DNA from: Corella eumyota
Lineage: Eukaryota > Chordata > Ascidiacea > Phlebobranchia > Corellidae
Assembly (NCBI GenBank): GCA_963082875.1
Contig: OY720102.1
Span: 5,704,001 to 5,768,000, forward strand
DNA: 64,000 nt
Direction of reading: 5' to 3'
Positions within the stretch are counted from its first letter, which is position 1, and each line of letters opens with the position of its first letter. A program made the translations under genes and the position numbers. Below the pieces are notes generated by a model. It had not been told where the DNA came from. It worked only from the letters and a program-made list of their open reading frames with translations, and searched no databases. Shown here in pieces: positions 1 through 14,300 of this stretch.

Positions 1-3000
1 CCATCCTTGCTTGGCTCTAGATTAAACGTCGGTTCTTTAACACACCTTGAAACAACATCAAAAATACATTTACATTGCTATTAGTCACTAAATGGCCACG
101 TGATTTATAAGCATGTTTATAAAGTTGTAAATTGTTTTAGTCTGTCGCATATTCATTAATAATAATGCAGGATTTTTACACATACTTACCCCTTTTCCAT
201 TAAAATGTAGTTGTTTGGGTTTAAATGGTTTTTGTCTGGTGTTGCCACGCAAGTAAAGGGATGTAGCTCAACCTGTTTGCTTGGTATGGTTAACCGAACC
301 TGGCAGTTCAAGTTTTGATTAATTTAAAATGTAAGGGTGGACTAACAACAAGGCTTGTAGTATAAGAGTGGACCTACCTCAAAGTACAACCTTTGTGAAG
401 TAAAAATGTGAACAGGGTAGTCGTCTGGGCCAAAAGGGCAATCATATGTTTCTTCTTTGTATAGTAAAAATACATGGGGAAAAGTTGCTTCATCTTCTGT
501 AGTTTTCTTGCTCACTGGATTAACATTATCAGGCGTAAAGTTTTGCTGTTTACATTGAATGTATATAGTTTAGGTTCAGGTCTTAAAACTTTAATTAGGT
601 CAACTTTCTAATCTATCTTCACAAATACCAAGTATACTAGTATTAGCTGAACTTGGGTATTTTATTTAAGCTGTATTGTAGATGTGAATTTATAGAAACT
701 TTGGTTTTAAATGACCAAATCATTTATTTAATATACTTACTATTAGTTGTTGTCGTTGGGGATATCGACAATCTAACACCACCATCTCCGTTCCTGTTAA
801 AACTGTTTCATCAGACTCTGTTGTTGTTGTTGTTTTGTTTGTTGAAACAGATCGCAATGTGTTTTGAAAAGATACTTCGTTTCCTTGTAAGTTCTAAAAC
901 AAACCAGTTTCGATGACTTGGATCAAATGGATTGTTATTTATTTGTTGTAGAATATTGTTACATTATGCTATGTCTGTATTTGTATGGATATAAATTAAC
1001 CTTTGTCAATCTTATTTTTTCAAAGATGTTTTTGTGATGTTTAATTTCAATTTCAATACCTTGACAACTGTGCCACAGCCGTCCAAAGCGGTGTGTACAA
1101 TCAAATGTGTTTTATTTTTTCTTGTTCGACAAATGTTATCATTTAAAACTAATTCCGTTGTTTCAAATTCAGGAAAATCGTTAAACGAGCAAGCTGCTTT
1201 AATAACCATTAACGTACATTCAATACTACATCGCTTCGTTCCGTTGTCTGTAATATAAAATAAGGTTCTTACAGGTGTTTCAAGTCCCAAATATTATGCC
1301 ATATTATTTTTTAAAGCATGTAAAAATTACAAAAACCCGTACTTACTTTCTTTAAATAAATCCTGTTTTGTAAAGTTTTTCCCGGTTTCGCCAAAACTAA
1401 TGAAAATCCAAGGGTACGGGAACGTATTTTCTTTACCTTTATTTCTGAAAGTGACATTTGTTGCCAAATTCGAAAGATTTCTTGGCGTTACAAAATCAAC
1501 CTATGATACAATGAAAAAGTAGTTATTGAATTAACACCGTTGTTATAGCAAAACTGTTTTTGTATACCTCAATATCTCTGTTATTCTGTTTGTTGGATGA
1601 CATTGTAGGGCCGTTAACCAACGTGCCCAAATCTTCGGAGGGTGTTGGATATTGGAATGTATCTTCATCTGGACATTAAACAAAAGAATTATTCATTAAC
1701 TAACGCAATGATGAAGTATAAGTAATGAGACATTTGGACTAGCTGTTTGTATAGAACTTTTACTTGGATAACTATCTTCGAGATAAATGAAAAATAAATA
1801 TAAAATATTCTTTTTAAACACCACAAAAGAAAACAACTTTGATATATTTCTTATCGTATGCCATGCTAAAAATTTTATCCGCCAAAGTTATGTTTTTTTT
1901 AGTAGTTTTTTTATCAAGTGAGGCATGGGCAATAATATACTTATTTCATTTTACCTGACTGCTGTTCTACTTCGATTGTTACTGGGACCAGTGGCGTAAC
2001 CTCGCAAATAAAAGCTTCTCTGCTGTGACATGACACATCATACCAACGCGCCGAGCTAGTCAAACTAGCCACTTGTACCTACAATAAAATCTATAACATC
2101 ATAACAATGTATGGACATTAAATCGATAAAAATTGCAAACGAAACGTTGAAATAAAATTTTATTATAGTGTTAACGGTATTTATTACAAAATATGTTTTT
2201 AAATTTTATAATGAATTAAACCTATATTGCCAGGTAATTTAATTAAAAATACTGCAAAACAAGTTGGATAAGTGGAAAACGTTATCGCTTTTGCATTAAT
2301 TTTGAAATTAATAATTCAGAAACTCGATATAAGAATCGTGAAACAACTTAATAAAATTTTATTACCGCCTATATAGAGAGTATACGCATGCAATACGCAA
2401 TTCATAGGGTTTTAAGAATTTTCCATTCATTATTTATTAAAATTTTCTCTCTTAAATGTGTAAGAATAGATCACGTGATAAACAAACACGGCCTTTAATT
2501 GGCATTTTGAGTTTTACAATTTGAATTATGTTGAATACAAGCATACATTTAAAAAATACCGTTATAACATACAACAAATATCCCTTATTTAAAAATAATA
2601 GTTTAGTTACCCAAATGTTCATTTTTACGCAGTCGTCCCGATCTCCTTTACTTCCTGGTTCCACAGTGGGTCCGCTGTGTGGTTCCCGCTCGATCCAGGG
2701 GGCGAAAACTTCTTCGTTAAGGGGTGAATCGTTGTCCAGCCAAATTAGGGACCCCTCTTTTTCCTATTACCCAACGATTTAAGTAAACTTTATACATATT
2801 TAAAGTTGATTTTTGAGTTAAAACGCACAAAGCTTACCTGGTCTGTTAAACCAAGCCAATATCTCCTTGTAGGCATGTCGTTTTCTACAATATAGTGGGC
2901 TAGTCCTTTAGCTGTGGCAGAATTTTTGGTTGTGGCCAATGTCGAATTTATTCCTTTGCACGATTGAGCTGCTTTCTAAATATTTTATGATTAAGACCAA

Positions 3001-3475
3001 AAATGTTTTGGATTTTAAAGATGTGTGAAAAATTGCTCTTTAAAAAGCATGTTTTTCGAATGCGTTTTGTTTTTATTTGTAATTATTCTTTAGTTTAAAA
3101 TGTTAACCTAACATTTTAAATTTAACAATTGGATAAGGTAATGATTAAGATAGAGTAGCAGGACCACAGTTTTATCGTTAATTTATTAGTCTGGCCTGCA
3201 TAGTTAAGATATAATTTAACACAGTTTTACAACTTTACCTTGAATGTTGTTTTTTCGGAAAAAAATCGATAACACTTCGCTTCCCCTTTCGGAAACTCTT
3301 CCTCAGATGCTCTCGGGTAAACAAGTTTAAAATCATCCGGACACAGTAAATTTTCTTCCAATGAACTTCTGCTTTCAGTTATAACAACCTGATGACAGGT
3401 TTTTGCAAAAATAGCGATTAAAACACAGCGCAGAAAAATAGTAGACTCAAAAAACGAGCTTAGGGTTAAAGCCAT
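1..3475 (-). CDS. C-type lectin + ZP domain protein (3' end beyond window)
   Basis: Ten-exon minus-strand model: 3239-3475 (start), 2838-2975, 2611-2763, 1955-2078, 1568-1668, 1347-1500, 1060-1247, 741-893, 378-545, 190-272, plus a last visible piece 1-45; all junction phases agree. At least 515 residues are visible. It opens with a hydrophobic signal peptide, then a C-type lectin fold (about residues 45-205) with the WLGL, IWLDN, APW, DDCVKM and FICE landmarks. After a linker comes a zona pellucida (ZP) domain from about residue 300: CSIECTLMV, an NDNICR segment, CGT, a VVLDCRYP strand, a RLYFE strand, and a GC motif at the window edge. ZP domains polymerise extracellular matrices or coats; C-type lectin domains bind glycans or proteins. 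The usual WND of sugar-binding lectins reads WYD, so carbohydrate binding is uncertain. Any cleavage site, membrane anchor or cytoplasmic tail lies off-window. Confident in domains, not in ligand. Confidence 0.85.
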
Positions 3476-4549
3476 TTTTATTAAAAATCTAAAATTTAAA
3501 TTTAACTTTTGTTTTTTTCTGAAATCAATATTTTCGTACTATATACAGTTGTGCTAAAAAATAAATACAAAATCTTAAAAAATATTTTATTCTATGCTCT
3601 GTTTTAGTTTTGCCTTCTCCGATTCCTAAATGCTGAGCACAGCATATAGGCTATGACCTAGTTTCGGTATTTTTTCTTTTCTACTTTTGTATTCTCATAT
3701 AAATATGAAACACAACCCTATTACTTTGACTGTTGACAAGTTTAAGTTAGGTATGGATAATTATCTTATTGAATTTCATATTATGTAGCTTTACTATTAA
3801 TCCAATAATAAAAGCATTAATATTTTAGAACTAGCCGAAGCGCTGCGGTTTCATGCGATCAAAGTAATTGAAAAGTTGAAAACAAATTTAAATATCTTGT
3901 TATCCTATAGTGTGCTATATACTCCTAACTTTTTTAATGTAAGATAATCTTTTTGACATAATATAACTGGTAGCCTTGCAATTGACCTTTGACAACTTAA
4001 CAATAGGTTTTAATTAAATATTGAAAGGTGTATGACAGACTAACAGCACCCTTCTACATAAACATCTTATACAATATTAACACTATTTAGTTTAACTCAC
4101 ACTTTTTAATTTACACTTTCTCATTAACAATTACCTTTAATTGTGTTTCACATAAGGATATATGTATATGTTTACTGGGTACGGAGTTATGTATATATAC
4201 ATTCATGTTTTATTCATTAAATAATTCGAAGATTTTAGTAAACGGCGGGAGCAGTTATAATTATTACAATATAACAGGCAACATTGCCGAACATGTATTA
4301 TTAGTAGTAGACATTTAAAAATAATGAAGCAAAATAACGAAACATTGTTTTTAGGTTAATTATAAAATTAATTGATTTAATAACGGTGATATATTTATAC
4401 TACACAACGCACATACTATACCAAGCCAAAGTGTAATAATATATATATACATTAGCATACCACCAATATCTAACTCAAAGTATATACATACATAATAAAT
4501 TTATCAACATTTTGTCAAGTTTTCTTAAATAGCAAAAGCCTTATTTAAG
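3476..4549. other. Intergenic, AT-rich
   Basis: This interval separates the start of the lectin/ZP gene from the stop of the receptor gene, both on the minus strand. It should hold the promoter and 5' UTR of the former and the 3' UTR of the latter. I see only low-complexity AT stretches, including a TA-repeat around 4439-4450, and no further coding exon. Confidence 0.6.
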
Positions 4550-7500
4550 TTATAATACAGTTGCAACCGAAGGTCGATGCCTGTATTCAACTCCATCACT
4601 ATTTCGACTCGATGATGACGTCATGTCTTCCTTTTTCACGTTGCAGAGGGTAAACTCGCCTCCCACCTTGAACAACGAAGTAACCTGTGCCCAAACCTGT
4701 TTAAACGTAATGTCAGAGTAGAGTAGTGGGTTAAGCGCGCTGTTGATTGGCAAAAGGATAACTGCACTGAACGCATAAGCAGTATCAGGAATCATTACTC
4801 CACCTAGTTGCAAAAAGCTCATTAGGCAGATAGGCACCCAGCATACAAAGTCTGTCAGTACAAGTCTTGCTACTCGAGCCTGCATTTCCCTAAACCGTTT
4901 GCTGTAGACCTTGCTTTGTTGCTGGTTTTTTGGCGACTTGATGATTATCGCGTAGGCTATTAGCATGTACACGAAGCCTACAAAATTAAACACGATGATT
5001 CCAACCGAAAATTCCCAGCCAGCTTCGCCCTGGGATACGAAAAACTTGGGCAAACACACGCTGTTGTCGCTAAAGTATCCAAAAAAGCCCTTGATAGTAA
5101 AATCCGGATGCCCGTTTGCCAAATACTCGCTCATTGAAATCCAATCTAAATTACTTGGAGGCGGTGTCGAGTTTTTGCTAAGCACCGCAAGACGCTGAAC
5201 TAAATTCGCGACTTCAGCTTTATTTTTCATTTCAGCATGTGTGTAGTTCGTAGGCAGCCAGACATGTGACGTAAAGTAGTCTATTGTCGAGGAGAAGCGT
5301 GGAAGGACTCCAAGTAGAATAGCAATAATCCAGATAATGCATAGGCTTATAGCAGGTATCTTATATGAAATGTGCTTAGCCTTGATTGGCGACTTTACCA
5401 AAAACAGTCGAAAAGTGGTCAATGTTAGAAGGATTAGCATCGACGCCTCACTCGAGATAAGGGCCAGGCTTCCAAGACCAGCACAACTCTCGCTTGTTCG
5501 CCAGGCATTGTCATGTCTACAGTAACGCCCTGAGAACATAGATCCCTTTACAGAAAGCGTAATTAAGTAGAATCCCATCAACATATCAGCCATTGATAAG
5601 TTTAGTAACAAGATGTAGTTTGATTTCGATACCGCGCTTAGGCGTTCAAAAACCAGCAAGTTTTTGAAGGCATAAATCAGAGTAACCAAGTTTCCGAGAA
5701 CCGCCATGGTGCCAATTATCCAAGTGGTCACTCGAAAACCGATGGCGCCCAAGAGCTCCTTGCGCGAGGATAAAGCGTTTTCATCTTTTTCCTTAGGGCA
5801 CTCGTCGCTAAAGTCGCTGCAGTCCCCTTGGCCATCCAGTTTCTTGCCTATGGGAATGGAATATGGGAATCCATTCTCACAGTAAAATCGGTCCGTGCAG
5901 TTAGCCTCGTCCGACATGTCGCTGCATTGTGGTATACCGTCACAGAGTAAACGTATGTCGATGCTTATAGCACCCCCAGCCGCCGCGCAGTAATGTCTCG
6001 CCGGGCAGCCTATTTCTTCCTCTTCGAACCTGGGATTGCAAGCAGACCACTTTCCGTCGCAAATCATACCAGCGTCAAAAAAGTAGTACCTTTAAAAAAG
6101 GTCACACGATTTTATTAATGAATATTACAACACCAAGACCCATAATAATAATAAAACTAATTACTAAAACAAGTAATCTAGCGTAAAGCTTTACGTTAAA
6201 AACTACTAAAATATTACTTACGAACGATCGCACAAAAATTCATAGCCTAGACGAAATTTCGATCGGATCACGCAAAATGGCGGATTCGAAGAACACTGCG
6301 GACCGCATTCATCCGACAAATCAAAGCACTCCGGTCTTCCGTCACATAGAATAGCGGATATGGTGGTATAATTTTTTGAGTCACCTTTAACATGTTTCAA
6401 TAGTTGTTTTTTTTGGTTTTGAGCAAATATAATAGGTTTAAACAACCATTATACTCTTCAGTTGTATACAAGTTCACGTAATAGTTTTATATTTGAAGTT
6501 TTGACATAATTTCGAAGGGTTTGTGTTTAGTTTTGCGATCGTGACGGGAATACGGCAATGTCCGTGTATAATTACTAATAGATTACATCAAAAACTATGA
6601 TAGGAATTTAAACAAATTTATTTTAAGGAGCGCAAATTCCCTAATTAAATAATAAAAGCATAAACAACCCACAACCTTAAGCCTATAATAGATTGTTTAC
6701 TCGATCTTTTAAGTATACAAAGGCCACCGCAAGACCTTGTATTTGTAAAGCCTGCCAATAGCATTTAGCTTACATAATACAATCTCGTTCTTATAAATTA
6801 ATTAATATACAAGAAAATGTACATACCTGGGCACGTGATCATTTCTCTGTAACGCTGTGTTCTTGATTGGCAAAAGTCTTCGTCCTTGCTGCAAGTTCTA
6901 CACTCAATAACACCATTGCAAACTTGGTCTTGGTTCAGGCAAGTGCCATCCCCACAATCAAATTCCCCCGGTTTACATTCGCAAGTATCTTGTGGGCTGA
7001 AGAAATGTAAAAAGGTTAACATTAATGTTTTAAGAAAGCTGTTTGATTCTGTTAATCTGAATATATCAAACTAAAACGAATTAAGTCATTAAAATGTTGA
7101 AAAAGTTTGATGAAGATCTTAAAACCTAAATTAAATTATCAAGGATTGTATTTATCATAATATCTTTTTTCAAAGAATGCCTCTACATTGTATTTTACAA
7201 ATAAGTAAATATAAACCTAATGTCATTTGTATTTAAAAAGAAACATGTTCTAAAATATCAATTTTTACCTTCCATGTAAGCAAATTGCATCACATGCTTC
7301 TTGGGCCTGCGATTTTTGACAATAACATTCATCCGACAAGTCAAAACAATCAACTACCCCGTCGCATATTTGTGTGTTTGATATTCTCAGTCTACCATCT
7401 AAACAGGTCACGCATCTGTCCGTACCGTTTACCACGCACAGGTCAGTAAAATCTAAACATCTATAAAACATAAAACAGCATTTGCTTTACGGTTTATAAT

Positions 7501-9829
7501 GGAATTATGGTAAGAATATAAGCACCTCAAACATAGCCTAAACTTTGGAAATTTAAAGTTCTAGTATGAGTGATGTTAATATTTCTGTTAGTTGATTTTG
7601 ACAAGGCTAATTGGCTTAACCTATTTGATAAACTATGTAAGCGTTTGTACTTTTTTTCACGGAACAGACTTACGTAGCATCACCGTCTAACTTCTTTTGA
7701 GGAATTACGCAAGTGTCGAAATTGCTCCCTAAGGCACACTTAAACCCGTGTTGATGTCTTACTTCGTCCGTACCGTCTTTACAGTCTGCTCTTTTGTCAC
7801 AAATCCGCTTGTTGTCAATACACTTTCCTAAAAACATTAGTGGTGTTGTAGTTTCATTATCAGGAGTTGAAAAATGGTAGCAAGTATTTATCAAGATTAT
7901 TTGTAAGTGTTGAACGCTTTCTTCTTTTGATCTGATAACACTTAGTCAGTCTTGCTTAAATATAAAGTAGTTGGCCGTGTTTCTATTTAAAACAATTTAC
8001 ATTAAAGTAATACATAAAGGGATTACTAAAACGTTTAGTTTGTAGCAAATATGTTTAATTTTTTCTACCTTGATCGCATTTGAAATAGCCAACTTTACAA
8101 GAGCCCGTAGCAGTACAAGCTTTTTTGGGCCAGCATTTTTCTGAACAGTTTGCTTCGTCTGAACCGTCCCAACAGTCCCGGACGGTGTCACAGACTTGTT
8201 CCTAAAATAAAAAAAAGTGTTAGGCAAAATATAATTATTCTGAGTTTAAGCTGTTTCATATTATTTATTTGCAGAAAAGATATTGTGGAAAATAGTTACC
8301 TGTAAGATGCATTCAGAATTTCCACACGCAAAAAATCCAAACAGACAAGTGTCGTTATCATTGCATCTGCAATTTTAAGTCATTTACATATGGTACAAAT
8401 CGTTTACTATTTACAAATAAGGCTGTCGTTTACCAAAAAAAATTATTTTATCCAATGAACATTGTCAAATGTATATTTATTTAGTACTATAGTTCTCAAT
8501 GTGAACAATTATTCCAACAAGTCCAACTAGCATATCTTTTTCCAATTAAATTATATAACCTATTTGCTCATTGTGTTGGGGAAAAAAGAATGTGCTTAAC
8601 TTATAAAAAAAGAGTTTAACCTAATATATAGACTTTACCTAAACTTTGGAAAACACCTTCCATCACAATGCATTTCATCGCTACCATCCTTGCAGTTACT
8701 TCCACCTCTGCAGAAAAGTTGTTCGTGTACACATTCTCCATCATCACATGATCTATAACTAATAAAAAATTAATGTTATGTCCTTAACATATTTATGTGC
8801 TTCTATTTCAATATACTATTTTGTATGTCGATTCGAAAATGCCTTGTTTTTAGGATCAGTTCGTGGAATATTTAAAGGCTACAATTTTTTTATATAAATA
8901 TCATCCTTAACCATCTCTAATTTAGCCAAGGATAGTTATTAAATGACACTCCTTTTTTAAAAAGTTTTACAGTAGCCAATTATTTTACAAAGATAAACCT
9001 TGTAAGCCTAAGGTCTCACGTTTTTTTAAATAACGAGTCATTATAAATTTGCCTTGATAACAAAACACTTTATAATAAAGAAACTTATTTAAATATAAGT
9101 TTTTATTATGTATATTATGTAAAATCTATTTACAGTTACAACAGTTTAATGTAATTTTAAATCACTTACTAATTTCGACAATTATTCCTAAAACACAGCT
9201 CTTCTGGATAGCAAGTCTTGTTCGATTCCGTCCCGATATAACTTCTTGTCTCCCAAAACATTTCGCACTCCGACACCCTGTCCACACAATGTCCATTACT
9301 ACAATGCTGCAACCCTGGCCGGCAAGTTGTGGTGTTAATACAGTTCGATTCCGGCCAACAGGGTCGCTCGTTGGCCCAAGCGTTTATTTGAGTTTTCACA
9401 CTCTCTAAGTATTCGAGATATGCTGTCCTGTTTAGCTTAGCAATATAGTCGACTAATGCTGTCTGGTTGTAACCTGCAGACTTTGGACACGGTCTTTGCT
9501 TGTGGTAGCATTTACGGTCGCAACACATCCGGTAGCCGTCCTTGCACGCCCCCACCGCGCCACAGTTTGGGTCGAACTCGTTGCATTTGTAAGTGAGGCA
9601 AGTCCTCGTGACTCTGTTCTGATCCTCCTGGGCTAAAATTTAAAAAAAAACATTTAATAATTGTGCCATGCTAGTTATTACACTCATTTTAGTTTTATTG
9701 CTACTGCATAAAGCGTTATACTAACTGTTATACGTTGGTTAAATGACATAAAAATATAATATAATTTTTTTTCTTACCTAAAATAACAGCTGCACATATA
9801 CCCAGAATAAATATAAATAACCAGCGCAT
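4550..9829 (-). CDS. GRL101/LGR-like GPCR with multiple LDLa repeats
   Basis: Ten exons: 9778-9829, 9170-9632, 8639-8758, 8300-8366, 8069-8201, 7674-7827, 7269-7460, 6827-6996, 6222-6384, 4550-6089. They sum to 3054 nt (1017 aa) with consistent phases. The first exon encodes a signal peptide (MRWLFIFILG...). Residues ~20-600 are cysteine-rich LDL-receptor class A modules, several with the calcium-cage DGSDE or DLSDE signature. The last exon carries two more LDLa modules and the whole 7TM domain without introns. TM1 lies near 617-645; a FFGYFSDNSVCLP segment (840-852) before TM5 is the LGR/relaxin-receptor hallmark; NPLLY (958-962) ends TM7. No leucine-rich repeats are seen between LDLa and 7TM, unlike RXFP1/2; this matches the snail GRL101 class more closely. 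The ligand is unknown. A lipoprotein-like or peptide ligand is inference only. Confidence 0.88.
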
Positions 9830-11325
9830 TTTGGCAATTTATCTTTTAAGTTTTTTAATCAAAGAAACACGACAATATGAGTCGCCTTTGTGTTCTGTCT
9901 GTAAATAAATCTTCTAATTCTAAAATTCCTGTCCAAACACTATGCCACAATGACAGGACAAATCTAAAATGTTTGCGATGAACTAAATCTCAATTTAGAA
10001 CTTGACTTCTTCTATCAAATTGTCAGCAGGCTATATTCAGGGAATATAAGACATGATACCTTCAACATCCTACTATAATCATACGTTCGCGCAACACGAT
10101 TATTTAATTCCAGTGATTTTAGGTGTGAATCGGCGATTAGCGTTTCTACTGATCCTTAGGCTCGGTCGTAATTGCCAGCGACAAGGCTGTAATCGTATTA
10201 GCCTTACACGCTATCGAAACTAATTAAACCTCCACTGCAAATTTCAATGAGAAACCGAGATGTTTTTATTTTGAAAATCCCGCTTAAAATTATGAAAATA
10301 AAATTTGTTTCGGATTTTGTAGATGTTATTACAATGCATAGATGCCAGTATATGATATGATTTAAAGTATCAGAGCTTGGGTATGGATTAAACTCTAAAA
10401 TAGGCTTAGAGTTTGTAATATGCCCTGCAGCAAATTAAAATTAGGCACGGACTTAATCTATATTATCTGACCTTCAATTATTTAAGACATTCTTCAAATG
10501 TTCAATGAAAAATTTATTTTATTTGGTAAAATGTTTTAAAATCGACCGATATTTGCAATTATTTCTCATTTAAAATAGTTTGCTAAGAGACTAAAAAACA
10601 TTTCAAGAATGACCCCAAAAATATCGAATTTTTGCAATCTAAAAAAATAATTACACGCTATATGAAAAATACAGGCGCAGACTATTTAACCAATGCCTTA
10701 TTTTGAAACAAAAAGCGCAGGAAAATAAACATAGAGAAAGTAGAAACATGTGAAAAAAAAAGAAAAACAATTTCCCATAAAATTGGGTTATAGGTTAATC
10801 CCCAACCCTGTAAACTGGGTAAAGGTATGGAAAGGGAAACCTTATTTCCAATATTTTTAACTTTCTTGTTTTTTTTATCCTGCTTTTAGTTTTACCTCCC
10901 ATTATTGCATGCCAAAAACACATAAAGGTAATAAAATAAAAATAAACAAAAAGGTAACACTGAACGATTTTGAAAAAAAATAATGACAATTTACAAAAAA
11001 TAGATATTTCAATTAAATTTTAAAAATATATATTCACAATTTTTGGTATACCATTTTTATTCCAACCTAATAAGTACGAAAAGTGAAATAATATTGCTTA
11101 TTTTAAAACTATTGATACATTTTTTTTACAAAAAAAGTACCATGAAATATTTTAAAAAATGCATTTAACCATGCATTTAGTTGTCTTGCAAATATTGGAT
11201 ATATTTAAAACATTAACAAGTTTAGTTTCAAATTTAAATAGTCACAAATTTTAAATTTCTTCCTCCTAAAGAAAACTCTTTTAGATTTACCGACTTTCGA
11301 AATCCATTTTTTTCTTTTATTTCGA
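9830..11325. other. Intergenic region upstream of the LDLa receptor
   Basis: About 1.5 kb between the start codon of the LDLa receptor and the stop codon of the NCKX gene. It should contain the receptor promoter and the NCKX 3' UTR. The stretch about 10080-10260 is visibly less AT-rich than its surroundings and could be regulatory; 10600-11230 is AT-rich and featureless. I find no additional exon. Confidence 0.5.
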
Positions 11326-14300
11326 TCATGCTGATCCGAACACACAAGAAATAACAGAGAACTCGAGCAGTAAAGCGAAAGTCAGGAACACGGCATACAG
11401 ACCAAGCATGGCCAGTCCAAGTCCCTTGTTCATTCTCCATCTAGATGCCGCAATGCTGCCCACAACCAACAGCAACATAATAAAGAGCAACAAAACCGAA
11501 CAGAAGAGGCCTTTTGATTTGACGATGATCGGTTCGCCCATTTGAGTTAAACTGTAGATCAGCCAAGGAAGAGGCAACCTTAAAAAAAAACATTCAATTT
11601 AAAATGCCACATTTATTCTGCCGTTTTATGTTAAATTATTTTATTGTAAAACCAACGACTATAAAGCCTGACCGTTAAAAAGATTGAGTATGAGGACCAA
11701 GTATCTTGATGTCTACTTTAGAATTTTTGCACATAACATACCTTGTAATATTGCCTTAAACTGTTGTTGAATAATTTCTTGGTGGGTGAAAAAACCACTG
11801 AGATCTAACTTAAAATAATTCTCGACTTACCCTATCGTGACGTCAAAAATGTTGCTTCCAACCGAGCTAGAAACGGCCATGTCACCAAGACCCTTGCGGG
11901 CGACGATCACGCTTGTGATCAGATCGGGCACCGAGGTCCCGGCGGCCAGAAAAGTTAAACCCATTACAGCTTCGGAAAGTCCAACTGTTTCACCGACCTT
12001 AAATGCAATTTATATTTAAGTGACCTTATTGCTAGACATGCTAGTATATATCCTTATATCATATTGGTTAATAGGGATCGAAAAGTTTTGGAAGCCTTAA
12101 ATTCTCAAATAATTCATCATTAAACTAGGTGTGTAACAACTTACCTGGTGAGCTAGCCAGACCATAAGATATGAAAATACGGCTATCCATGTAATACTCC
12201 CGAAAAATGACATCATAAAATATTTCTCGCGTTTCTAAAAAAATAAAAGTGAAGATAAAAGGGTTTGCAAAATTGTAGATTTTTAACTTAAAATGTTTTA
12301 ATATGTATCAAAATTGACTTACTGGGTTTCTGACATCAGGTAGTGTTATCCATAACGAAAACATGATCGGAGCTAGTAGTATATACACACACCGTTTCAT
12401 GCAACTTTTTGGCCAGCGCAAATCTAAAGTTTCGTTCATGTCGTTCATCGAATCTTCGTCAAACTTGAATAAAAATAAACAGGTATAAAGATAACAGAAT
12501 CAGAATAACAATTCCTATTTTACGTTTGGGTATTAAAGTATTTTTATATTTATTTATTGTCGATGTAAAGGGGTCATTTTGCGGCGATCAAACCCAGGAC
12601 CTCATGTAGTAAACTGTTTTTTTTCATACTGAGGATGGATAGATTTAAAAAATAGATAAAGATAAATTAAAGTTATACCTTTTTGTTGTGTGGTAAATTA
12701 ACTCCGTTTTTGACATTAACATCAATTTCGGTCGTAACGTTATCTAAGCACATAAAATCTAGTTTTAATTTTTGCATTATGGAAAAAATAAAAGTAGGGT
12801 AAATGTATAATTTTAATACATAAACCTTAAAAATTTACCGTTATCATTACTGCTTCCAAACCCGTCCAGTCTATTATTCTATAAAACACAATTAATATTT
12901 CAAATGATTATTTTGATTTCACCTTACGGTGATATTAATGAACTAACCTCGAACTGGGTATTTTCAGTTCCGTTAGATGGGGTACTTTGCACGATCGACG
13001 GGTGAACGGAAGCCGGATTGGTTTGCGGAGCAACTTTGACACCTAAAATTATTTTAAAAAATTTATAAGCAAGCTATACATAACATAAAAAAATTGTGAG
13101 GAAATTAGATCTACCAATTTAGACCAAAGGCTTGAGTTAGTACATAGCTTAAAACCATTTAGAGTAACTGGATCTAAGTTTTTAGCTGAACAAACAGATA
13201 CTTGTTACAATTAGGTAATACAAATAACTTACCTTCGTTCTCATATATAACTGTGGCGTGGTTACCATTACTTTCCACTTCGTTTACGTCTGTCCTATTA
13301 TCCCTGTTTCAATATATATACAGTTTTATTTGATTAAACTTGGTTTTATCCGAGTATTGAAAAAATATAAATTAATATATTTAAAAAATGGTCCTAAAGT
13401 TGTGACACTCTTTTTTGAGGTAAATAGTATTCGTTTTAAAAGAGTAAATTTACGTATTTAAAGAAATATTTTTTGTGATTTTTTAAAGAATTTAGGGCTT
13501 TATTTTTTGTGGCATTACATAAAACATTGCAACTTTTTTAAGGAAAAGGTAGCCTTTGATTGACCCCTCATTCATTATTAACAAAAAATCGACAATTAAT
13601 TAAGAAGTCGCGTTGCTGCACATTCGCATTTCTCGCTTACCTGTCCCCTGATGGTCGCTTTGATAAGGTCCTTGCCGCTTGGGGACTAATTAATTTCATT
13701 CTGGCAATGGCGTACAAGCGAGACGACTTAGCCTGCGTCGACTCTGTATATGAAAAATGCAACAAAAAATTTATCGATTTCGCAAACTTTTAAGTCAAAG
13801 TTGAAAAATCGCTTAATTGAGATATCGATTGAAAATAAGAAGAGTAGTTTTGGTCGCGTGCGGGATTTTGTTCCACAATTAAAAGTTTAACGATTATTTT
13901 TTTGGTTAAAAATGAAATATAACTGAAATCAGTACAAATTCAATATATACAATTGGTTAATACTAAAGGTTGTATAAAATTTATGACATGGCAATAAAAA
14001 ATAATAAAAAGGTAAACTATTGAAACTCCAGCCAAATAAAGTTGCTTTAGTAGTAAATATTAAAAAGACATTGCCTGATCATTAATTTTTGGGCTTAGAT
14101 AGAGTAAGTAACATTACTTTACTTGAGGATCTTTCAACATAGTGCAAAAGTGGTAATCAAACTCAAGATTTCACGTTATGATATCCAGTGCCTTAACAAC
14201 AACTTTGAGTTAAAATTAACATACCGTCTGTAGCAGGGTCCAATGTATTCATCATTAGTTGCACGATCCCGTAACTAAACGTACTTTTACCATGCTGTGG

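Noticed and set aside
10795-10989. Short minus-strand open frame upstream of the NCKX stop region
   Set aside because: Low-complexity translation of AT-rich intergenic DNA with no family resemblance or splice context.
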